Positions 55,787 to 64,000 of a stretch of DNA of 64,000 bases are shown in pieces. Numbering within the stretch: position 1 is the first letter of the stretch; each line of letters opens with the position of its first letter. The notes under the pieces were generated by a model. That model was given only the letters and a program-made list of their open reading frames with translations. It did no database searches and had not been told where the DNA came from. A program made the translations under genes and the position numbers. This DNA comes from Cephalopachus bancanus (Eukaryota > Chordata > Mammalia > Primates > Tarsiidae). The DNA lies in NCBI GenBank assembly GCA_027257055.1, contig JAPVLO010000153.1, positions 9,920,001 to 9,984,000 of the forward strand. The letters run 5' to 3'.

Positions 55787-55845
<59 letters not shown>
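55720..55845. repeat. Long (AC)n microsatellite
   Basis: The tract has about 126 bases of AC repeats with a few AT (ACAT) and one AACA interruption. It is the longest microsatellite in the window. The frame crossing it encodes only alternating His-Thr and is not a gene. Confidence 0.97.
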
Positions 55846-55848
<3 letters not shown>

Positions 55849-56039
55849 TATAAGTAAATTGGAGATATTTTCACATAATCAGTGCATTATATCGTGCCCA
55901 GAACTCCTGGTTGCAATCTCATACATACTTTTCCAAAATGTTACCATCACAGAAAACTGAGCAATGTACACAAGGATCTCTATAACTTCATCTTAAAATT
56001 GCATGTAAGTCTGCAATTATCTTAATTTAAAAAGGAAGG

Positions 56040-56175
56040 ACTGGCAGTTGAGAAAAACTGCCAAGGGAGGGAGGGGCATACCTCATCAACAAGGGTACCT
56101 GCATGATCAATGTTTGTATACCTAACCCTGAATTGTGCCCCACATCTTTACAATAAATAAATAATTTTTTTTTAA
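56040..56175 (+). mobile_element. 5'-truncated L1 tail
   Basis: About 135 bases of an L1 3' end: GACTGGCAGTTGAGAAAAAC, GGGGCATACCTCATCAACAA, TGCATGATCAATGTTTGTAT, ACCTAACCCTGAATTGTGCC, then a mixed A/T tail. It belongs to the same subfamily as the copy at 58590-59547. Flanks AAGGAAGGAC and AAGGAGGAC may be a target duplication. Confidence 0.88.
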
Positions 56176-56884
56176 AAAAAGGAGGACAAGAGATAGAGAA
56201 GAGAGATCAATTTTACAGAAACAAGATTGCATTAAGCCATCAAAATTTGGTAAGTTAAAAATATAGAACATTAATTTTACCAAAAAGTGTCATTGCTACT
56301 CCATTCTCCCAATGCTTCAGTATAGCCTGCAAGAATTTTAAAATTTCAAATTTTGCATTTTGATATCATAACCTTTTCCAAGGATGCTGCCAAAATGGTA
56401 ATATGATGAATGTGAGTGATACCAACATATATAAAATAGAATCAGTGGTATCATATGATACAAGGTATAGTGCCTAAAATAAAAATCTATGCCCAAAGCC
56501 TTCTCTTAACCTACATTATACAAACCTAGGTGTTTGTTGTGCTATTTTTGTTTCAGTTATCCTAATAAAAAGGTGTCATTTTGGAAAAAAAAACTTTCAC
56601 TAGCAAAGGATAAAAGGGAATTTCCACAGTCTAATAAAGACTCTTCCAAAACCCCCACAGCAAACTTCATGCTTAAGTGGTGATAGGAACAGATACGAAA
56701 TCTGTTGTGTGCTCTTCCTTTTAAAGTTAAGATGCCTACATCAATGCTTATACTTAATACTGTGTTAGAATCCTAGCCAGGGCCATTCAAAGTTTGAATT
56801 TAATTAATTATATATAATTTTAATTAAATACACTTAATACTTAAATCTAATTAAGCAAATACACTTAAATTTATGTATTTTATT

Positions 56885-56995
56885 TATTTATTTTAGAGAT
56901 GGGGTCTTGCTATGTTGCTCAAGCTAGACTCAAACTTCTAGGCTCAGCCTTCTAAGTAGGTAGGGCTATAGGCAGGTGACACTATACCCAGTTTC
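56885..56995 (-). mobile_element. Old Alu-monomer-like fragment (FAM/FLAM type)
   Basis: On the plus strand it reads GAGATGGGGTCTTGCTATGT, TGCTCAAGCTAGACTCAAAC and GGCAGGTGACACTATACCCA, an antisense, strongly diverged single Alu arm. Confidence 0.7.
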
Positions 56996-57442
56996 TTAAG
57001 TACACATTTAATTAAACACACTTAAAAGCAGAAGAATTCAAGAGAAGCAAAATTGGTTATATGATTGTTTAGAAAATGCAAGGGAAGTTTTAGAACAAAT
57101 AAGAAAATCCACCAAAATTGGCAGATTTGAGATGGATAGCAGAAGTTGAAGAACGCATGCCTGGCATCATAAACTGAAATTCTAAGTAAGCAGATGAGAC
57201 AACCCATTAATACAAATAACAGAAGCAAAAAGACCTAGAAAAGAGCTGAGCCTAGAAAGAAGACTGCAGACTCTTGTAAAGGGTCTCCTGCCATGCTAGA
57301 TCAAGTCTAGTTAGTATCTGCAAGGCCCCATCCACCAGGCTCCTGGCTCTGTGGCTACTACAGCTCTTTCCCAAAATATGCGCCACAATCTGTCTAAACT
57401 AACCTGATAAATGTCTGCACCTGGGAATCCAAAGAGCCCAAC

Positions 57443-57563
57443 AAAACTGGGCGCAGGGATGCATGTCTGTAACCCCAGCAACTTAAGAGGCTGAGGTGAG
57501 AGGATTCCTTGAACCTGGCGGTTTGAGACTAACCTGGACAGGATAGTGAGACCCTGTTTCAAA
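57443..57563 (+). mobile_element. Free left Alu monomer (FLAM-like)
   Basis: Only the left arm is present, from CTGGGCGCAGGGATGCATGT to GAGACCCTGTTTCAAAAA, about 118 bases, with no second arm. The 12-mer AAAGAGCCCAAC flanks it exactly at 57431-57442 and 57564-57575, so it inserted as a monomer. Confidence 0.92.
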
Positions 57564-58589
57564 AAAGAGCCCAACTAAAACCTAAGTACACGTGGAAGAT
57601 AGACACATCTTCAGAACTAGAATAAGTGACTTTAATAATAAGCTCTAATACTTAAAATTATAATTTTTATTTATTTATATTCATTTACAAAGTCCATTTT
57701 AATAGTCCCACTATCAAACAGAAGTAGTATTATAATTCGCAGCAGCAAATAATCTCTAAAGCACTAGTACAAAGTTTGAAAAGTATCATGAATCTTTGCA
57801 ATGGATATACCCTCCCAATGAGATTTTGCTTAGACTACCATTAAAATAAGATTTAACATACTGAACACAGAATAACTGATGACACACCCAGCAGTGTGCT
57901 GAGATGTCAATGAGTATCCTTATGTTGGACAACATATGCTGAAATCGTTGAACTTCAATAGCCTCAGGGATGAAGCCAGACAAAATGGACCACTGTTGAA
58001 TTTTTATACCATAAAATTAATATGAACCTAATAAAGTGTAATAATATACAGTGGCATATGCAAAAAAGTATGACTTTTCAATATTGGCACAGGCCACCTT
58101 CAACCACACTACTGAAGGACGTTCAATGCCCTCTGTGTTTTATCGTATTGCTAAGGCAAAGGATTTGGATGATGGCAATTCTATCATATGTTTCCTCAAA
58201 CTCAGGCTCTTTTCTCGAAACCTATTTCTTTCATAATTCAGAACACATTGTCCAGTATGGTAGCCACTAATCCCTTGTGGCTACTAAGCCCTTGAACAGG
58301 GCTCAATATGCTAGAAGTATAAATTCACACTGACTTTCAAAGACTTTGTAAATTTTTTTTAAATATTAAAATCTCATTAATAATTTTTTTCACTGATTAA
58401 GTGTTGAAATAATAATATTTTTATATCTTGCATTAAACAAACCATATTGCTAAAATTAATTTTTCCTGGGGTTTTCTTTTCACCTTTTTAAAAATATGTC
58501 TACCAGAAAATTTTAAATTTCACATATGGCTCACTTTTGTGACTCACATTACATATCTACTGGGCAGCACTGATTTAGAAAGTCAAAGC

Positions 58590-59547
58590 ATCCAACAAGA
58601 GAGCAGGGAGACACCCCACAGAATGGAAAAAAAGATTTGCCAACTGTATATCTGACAAAGGCCTAACATCTAGGAGCTACAAGGAACTTAAATGCACCAA
58701 AAGGAAAAAAACAAACAGCCCCTTTAAAAAGTGGGCAAAAGATATGAATAGACACTTCTCAAAAGAAGATATGCAGGCAGCTACCAGACCCATGAAAAAC
58801 TGCTCAGCCTCACTCATCATCAGAGAAATGCAAATCAAAACCACACTGAGATACCACCTAACCCCTGTAAGAATGGCCATCACTAATAAAACAAACAACA
58901 ACAGATGCCGGCGAGGATATGGAGAAAAGGGAATGCTTCTACACTACTGGTGGGAATGCAAACTTATACAACCTCTCTGGAAAACAGCCTGGAGATTTCT
59001 GAAAGAACTAGAAATTGACCTTCCATATGTATGACCCAGCAATTCCCCTATTGGGAATATACCCGGAGGAACTCAAATTATTCTACAAAAATGATACCTG
59101 CACACATATGTTTGTTGCAGCTCTATTCACAGTAGCAAAAATATGGAACCAATCGTGTTGCCCATCAACGCTAGACTGAATTTTAAAAATGTGGTACATA
59201 TACACAATGGAATATTATGCAGTCATAAAGGACAAATATATGGACTTTGTAGCAAATTGGATGGATTTGGAGTCTATCATACTCAGTGAGTTATCACAGA
59301 AACCAAGAACTGAGGTCCATGTGTTCTCACTCATAAGCAATTATAATGCTATAAGAAAGTGATTGGCAGTAGTGGAAAACTGTCAGGGGAGGAGGTGGGA
59401 CTGGCAGTTGAGGGAAACTGCTAGGGAGGGGGGCATACCTCATCAACAAGGGTACCTGCATGATCAATGTATACCTAACCCTGAATTGTACCCCACATCT
59501 TTATAGTAAATAAATAAATTGAGAAAAATTTTTTTTTAATTTTTAAA
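58590..59547 (+). mobile_element. 5'-truncated L1 with ORF2 C-terminus
   Basis: The element carries the ORF2 end and 3' UTR. The conserved text [20 protein letters not shown] and, after a damaged stretch, [19 protein letters not shown] is visible at about 58800-59030. Then come AATGGAATATTATGCAGTCA and the tail CCCTGAATTGTACCCCACA. The frame stops at 59034 with TGA where ORF2 normally continues, so it is dead. The 13-mer AGAAAGTCAAAGC flanks it at 58577-58589 and 59548-59560, an exact target duplication. Confidence 0.96.
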
Positions 59548-59739
59548 AGAAAGTCAAAGCGTATGTTAAGTTGTGTGCCTATGAGACTTAAACATTAATA
59601 AATATGTTTATAAAACTCTTTGTATGTCATTTGATAGCACATTCCTATAAAAACAGGTATAATCTTGTAATGATAGTAAAAAAGAGGTACCATTTATATA
59701 GTTCCAACTTTTTAACAAGGGTAGTGCTAAGTGCTTCAG

Positions 59740-59870
59740 ATAAATAATCTGCAATCCTCCCAACAGGACGGAGTAATTTGGATCAGGAAGACTGAACAAT
59801 TTGTTCAAGACTACACAGCTCAGATGTACTAGATCCAGGCTGTGAATGCAGGTCTGCCTGAGGACAATAC
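59740..59870 (+). repeat. MIR3/L2-type relic
   Basis: The pattern GCTAAGTGCTTCAGATAAAT, CTGCAATCCTCCCAACAGGA and GACTACACAGCTCAGATGTA is the usual MIR3/L2 block. Confidence 0.65.
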
Positions 59871-60204
59871 CACTACTCAGTGGTACTTGGAGAAGAGAAA
59901 CTGGGAGAAGCCCTGTTTGGGCCATCTCTTATGAAGTCTATCACTATCCAACTCGGATGGGGACTATCCAAGCGATATGCCTCTCGTGACACTCTCTTTT
60001 GGACACTGTAGAATGAACAGCCTTGAAAACTAGCACATTGACCCAACTGACCAAAGAGGCCCATTGCTCACCTACTTGAGAAAATATCTGCAGAAGTGAC
60101 AAGGTGGCCATGAAGCAAAGAGTGCCAGAGGCAGCTGGGAAACAGTTCGAAGTAAGGTGTGGTCAGCTGCTTTGGGTGTCATCTCTTAGATGAGTTCCTC
60201 TGCT

Positions 60205-60278
60205 TAATCCTTAATCCTTAATCCTTAGCTTGGTCAAGATTCTGACTCTAATCAGAATCTTTTTTCCGACTCTAATCA
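60205..60278. repeat. Local tandem duplications before an Alu tail
   Basis: Three TCCTTAA-type heptamers are followed by two copies of GACTCTAATCAGAAT separated by CTTTTTTCC. The first copy is part of the near-palindrome GATTCTGACTCTAATCAGAATC. Confidence 0.85.
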
Positions 60279-60282
60279 GAAT

Positions 60283-60584
60283 TTTTTCTTTCTTTCTTTT
60301 TTCTTTTTTTGAGTCAGGATCTCACTCTGTTGCCCAGGCAATGGCATGAACACAGTTTACCATAGCCTTCACCTCCTAGGCTCAGGTGATCCTTCCACCT
60401 CAGCCTCCTGAATAGCTGGGACTACAGGCACGTACCACCCTACCCAGCTAATTTTTTTTTAATTTTGTAGAGAAAATATCTCACTGTGTTGCCCATGCTG
60501 GTCTCAAACTCCTGGGCTCAGGTAATCCTCCCACCTCAGCCTCCCAAAATGCTGGGATTACAGGTAGGAGCCACCACACCCAGC
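60283..60584 (-). mobile_element. Alu SINE, full length
   Basis: The antisense Alu has a TTTCTTTCTTTCTTTTTTC tail, then GAGTCAGGATCTCACTCTGT, and finishes AGGAGCCACCACACCCAGC. The linker reads TTTTGTAGAGAAAATATCTC, closer to the common old Alu form than to the CTACAATAAATC type. It lies about 550 bp on the intron side of exon 3. Confidence 0.95.
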
Positions 60585-61132
60585 AAGTCTATTCTTAAAA
60601 TGCACAAGTTACAGCAGCACTAAAAGAGTGTGAAGTCCTGGAATACCTGAGCTGGAAGAAACTTACAACACCACCATCTGCAAGAGACAGAAGCAGACTA
60701 GTCATACTAAGACAGATTGCCAAAAGAAAGAGCCTGCTGGAACTCCAAACACCTTCTGCCACCAAGCTTTGGAAAAATTAGGCATGCAAACCCTTGGCAC
60801 TTCTTCATCCATCTTCTCCCCCAAACCTTCCCAACTGAACATGTGATGGAAGTCTACAGACATTCTGCTCAGCACTACCCACAAAAAGCAGTTTCCCTTC
60901 CTGCAGCTGTTGAAAAAGTGCAAGTGAAAAGTGGAGATGAGGGGGGAATGGTGGGGAAGGGAGGGAGGAAAACCAGCCAGAAAAAAGAAAAAACACAGAA
61001 GGCAACAGTGACATTCAGACTTGAACCTAGGAATTTTTGAATGGTTCAGAGTGGGACACTCTGTCACCTCTGACTTAATTAGAAGACTGTTTTCAGGATG
61101 CCGAAGGTCTAGGCTCATAATCAAGCACTTAC

Positions 61133-61299
61133 GTAATCCTCCTCATTGAGCCCTTGTTTCTCAACAGAACTTTTCACCTCCATGGAAAACTTCTCAAACT
61201 CAGGTTTCACTGTCCTCAGTAGAGTGACTGTCTGGAGGGATGAGTACGCTTGCTTAGCTTCAAAGTCGTGTTTGTCTCCTCTCTTCCACGAGCCATCTC
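61133..61299 (-). CDS. NPR3: NPR3 exon 3, ectodomain
   Basis: The exon is 167 bases long: two bases finish a split glycine codon, followed by 55 codons starting [10 protein letters not shown] and ending GLNEEDY. It corresponds to about residues 299-353 of the human receptor and encodes part of the ligand-binding ectodomain, which has a type I periplasmic-binding-protein fold. The acceptor reads TTCCGTAG before GAGATGG and the donor is GTAAGT, both strong. The exon ends on a codon boundary, which fits the phase-0 start of the next exon at 25712. The NEED near the end differs from NMED in the human protein as I remember it. The upstream exon 2 should end with a single G of the shared glycine codon and is not in the window. 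Confidence 0.97.
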
Positions 61300-61889
61300 C
61301 TACGGAAGAAACAAAAATATTTATAATTCCAAGCCAGTCACCATAAAGAAGCCATTCTGCCTTTACAACTGTGATGTGTCCCCTACATGTTACTTTTGGC
61401 AGCCAGAGCGAGAGGTATTGTCATAGTTTTGCACTTGGGTATAATGTGACATCAAGACTGTTAGGGAGAAGAAGGCCCTTTGGACATGTTTCCTTTGATA
61501 TGTGAGCAAGAAAGAAAAGTACTGTTGAGGCAATTGCCTTATAATAACCACGTAACTGCGATTTTCAGCCCCTCAAGGTTGCAGCACTGCAGGAATAAGA
61601 AGTAAGTTTTTATTCAACTGTAGAAGTGACCCAAGTGGTTAGTGTGGTATAATAAACCTGGTGTTATGTAACTGTGAGATGACAGGTCGCACGATTGCAC
61701 GACAATAGACATGCACAAGTATTAAATACACATGCAAGCACTGTTAAAAGAAAAAAGTCTGAGATTATTGATATTCCTTAAATCTCTTCAGGGTGAAATA
61801 CTTAAGGACTTGTATCTCTCTAGTGCTGACAACAACCTAAAAAAATTATTTCTTGGACAATGCCCACCAATGTATCAATGGTAATAAAA

Positions 61890-62060
61890 ACTGCTAACAC
61901 TTATTAAGCACATAAAATAATAATAGTTCTATTTTTTAGTGCTTTCCATGTATAAAAACATTTAATCCCCTAAGACTCTATGATGTAGGTACTATGACCC
62001 TCTCTATTTTACAGATAAGGAAACGGAGGCATTGAGAAGCTGGGTAGCTCACTACATCCC
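61890..62060 (+). repeat. MIR3/L2-type relic
   Basis: Landmarks are GCTAACACTTATTAAGCACA, GTGCTTTCCATGTATAAAAA, CTATTTTACAGATAAGGAAA and CGGAGGCATTGAGAAGCTGG. Confidence 0.8.
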
Positions 62061-63256
62061 AGGTCACTCTTTCACAAAAGTAAAGACAGATTACATGGCT
62101 AAGAATAATAATTCTTCTCTTTATTATTTCATTTTCGAGAAAATATGTGGCCTCCAGGGCCCCAAAAGGCAAGGTGAACCTTTAACTTTTGACAATTAGC
62201 TGTTTTTCCTAGAACTTATTATGATTCCTGGCGATCTCTGAAAATACAGTAAGAAATTCAGCCTGCTGGAGTCCAGCACCAAAGTCGTTCATTTGCCCTG
62301 AGCCTCCGGCCCATGGCAAGGCCTTGAGCCCAACAGCTAAGCAATGAAGATGCCTCTGGGGTGTGCAGCCAGGACTCTGCAGCACTCACTCTACTCTTCC
62401 AGAGTAAGTTCAACAAAGACCTGATGGCTTTGGAATTGCTATCTCAGCTTGAATAAAATAAACATGTATAAGCTACGTACTACATGCAAGGTCCTGAGAC
62501 AGCCACGGTGGGCATTAAAAATGTCTTGAGCAGTCTCCTCTGCATTCAAGAGAGAGACTAAGTGTCAGACACAGAAACAACTCAAGTTATTGCAGGGTAT
62601 GACTAACAGCTAACCATGGGGGATACCAAAAAACAATGTAGAGTATAAAGGAAGAGGCAATGAGCACCAACCTGGCCAAAGTTTTCCTGTGAGGAGACGC
62701 CATTAGCCTAGCCTCGTCCTAGATGTGTGAATAGGATTTTAATAGGAGAGGAGGATAGAAAGACATGCTTGGCTGAGCCTATAGCATGGGCAAAGGTGCA
62801 AATGTGCATGGCATCCAGTAGACAGCTGGAAGCCTCGGTCTGGAGCCCGAAAAAAGGCAGAGACAAAAGAATGTGTTTGTGGAGGCATCTGTATAATCAT
62901 AATCCTAATTATAGCAACCACTTATTAATTGCTTACTATGTGCCAGGGAGCTGCTAAAAAATAAATAAGACACAGCTGAGGACAGAATTCATTAAGGACG
63001 AGATCTGTGTTCAATGAGCACAAGATTAAATTTCAAGCCACCAAACAAAACTTGACAAAGTCCTCCTCCTCTTCTCTGAAACCTCCCAGACACTGTGGAG
63101 TCCACAGGGTGAGCAGAATCATGCTTGTGCTCAGAGAGCCAGTGAAAAGGTATCAATGCCATGAGATAGGTAAACCAGCTGGGCTCAATCACTGGGACAC
63201 AGAGAGCATGGTCTTTGTTAAAGGGCCAACTCCATTGCCAGGAAGACCCTAAATTC

Positions 63257-63421
63257 TTTTTTTTTTTTTTTTTTGAGTTGAAGTCTCACTTTGTTGCCCA
63301 GACTGGAGTACAGTGGCACGCTCTCGGCCACTGCAACCTCCACCTGCTGGGCTCCCGCGATCCTTCCGCTCAGCCTTCCAAGTAGCTGGAACTACAGGCG
63401 CACGCTACCACGCCCGGCTAT
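63257..63421 (-). mobile_element. Right-arm-only Alu insertion
   Basis: On the minus strand the element starts TAGCCGGGCGTGGTAGCGTG, which normally lies in the middle of an Alu, and runs through CTACTTGGAAGGCTGAGC and the right arm to CAACTCAAAAAAA. No left arm is present. AGACCCTAAATTC (63244-63256) and GGACCCTAAAGTC (63422-63434) flank it as an 11-of-13 target duplication, so it entered as a short molecule. Confidence 0.9.
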
Positions 63422-64000
63422 GGACCCTAAAGTCTAAGAGTGTCCAGGACATCTTCATCCCACAGAGGAACCCATTACTTATAGCATGCAATAAGTATTT
63501 ATTGATTCATTTTGAATTGACAAAGTATCAAGACTCAGCAGAGGGCATGTCTCTTGGGCATAGGGACCTGAGTTTTTTCAGATCTGGGAAAGAGTTCTCT
63601 CAGGGGCACAAGAAGTGAAATACTCAAACCTGTAGGTTTTTATGCTGTGTAACGAGGAAATACATATAGAACTAGAAACAGCAACTACCTTGGTGACTGA
63701 AATGATCCAAAATATTTTAATTTAGAAAGAAGCAAAATCCAGTATAATATATATGTCTACTACAGTCTAAAAGACAATAACTTTGGGATTTTGTTTTATA
63801 GGAAAAAAGAATGGAAATAATAGTGCTTAATAAAGTTAAGCCAAGCTAAATAAACATCTATTCAAAACCATAATTAATACTAATACTTCCTGCTTTTGTG
63901 GGCATTTCTTACTGTGATGTGTCAGTAACAATCCCCATATCAGAGCTGAATACTAGGAAAGCAGAGGTTGGCCTGGCATGATGCCCCATCAGTGGGGACA

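Larger units (their letters stand above)
61300..64000 (-). other. NPR3: NPR3 intron 2, partial
   Basis: The intron continues off the right edge. I looked on the minus strand for the exon 2 end, which should precede the split glycine of exon 3, and did not find it. Contents are one MIR3-like relic, one half-Alu and unique sequence without supported genes. Confidence 0.9.

Noticed and set aside
55703..55960. Plus-strand open frame rich in alternating His-Thr
   Set aside because: It is the translation of the AC microsatellite.
58744..59034. Plus-strand open frame of 96 codons as a possible gene
   Set aside because: It is a piece of L1 ORF2 in a truncated insertion with a target duplication, and it ends in a premature stop.
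60702..61124. Minus-strand open frame of 140 codons next to NPR3 exon 3
   Set aside because: It lies entirely in intron 3, out of the exon frame, and shows no domain. Its length is within chance range for AT/GC-mixed intron DNA.
61300..64000. Possible NPR3 exon 2
   Set aside because: No minus-strand stretch ending in a donor gives the expected ectodomain residues before the split glycine, so exon 2 must lie beyond the window.

Overview
The window is nuclear DNA of a primate, probably a strepsirrhine such as a lemur. It is full of dimeric Alu elements. Most of them carry an unusual diagnostic set: a CTACAATAAATCAAAAAATT linker, GCCTGAGCCCAGCAGGT in the right arm, and a CCAACTCAAAAAA tail junction. 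They differ from the common human AluS/AluY form, and I saw no galago-type tRNA-Alu fusions. The species call is an inference from repeat style.

The only protein-coding gene I can support is the 3' half of NPR3 (natriuretic peptide receptor C, the clearance receptor), on the minus strand. Six exons are visible with canonical splice sites and continuous phase: 61133-61299, 25577-25712, 21382-21476, 19217-19352, 17654-17741 and 16326-16437. Together they are 734 coding bases, giving 243 residues plus a stop. Counting back from the 541-residue human protein (from memory), they cover about residues 299-541: the membrane-proximal half of the ligand-binding ectodomain, the juxtamembrane cysteine, the single membrane span and the 37-residue Gi-coupling tail. 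Exons 1 and 2 (signal peptide and distal ectodomain) lie to the right, outside the window. No inactivating change is seen, so the gene looks intact.

Layout from the left: 1-16325 is downstream of the stop codon. It must hold the NPR3 3' UTR, whose end I cannot place, and then intergenic DNA with an old hAT-like element, MIRs, a Tigger relic, L1 tails and a deleted mariner. 16326-25712 holds exons 8 to 4 with short introns. 25713-61132 is one 35.4-kb intron full of Alus, old L1/HAL1, a second mariner copy in the opposite orientation, microsatellites and a 66-bp perfect palindrome. 61133-61299 is exon 3. 61300-64000 is the start of intron 2, with a SINE made only of an Alu right arm.

I found no undescribed multi-gene system. 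The most useful observations are a NAGNAG tandem splice acceptor that should produce two receptor isoforms, a perfect AT-cored palindrome, a short templated insertion flanked by 14-bp direct repeats, two mariner copies sharing one deletion architecture, half-Alu insertions with target-site duplications, and a repeat-free candidate conserved noncoding block near 44.8-45.3 kb.
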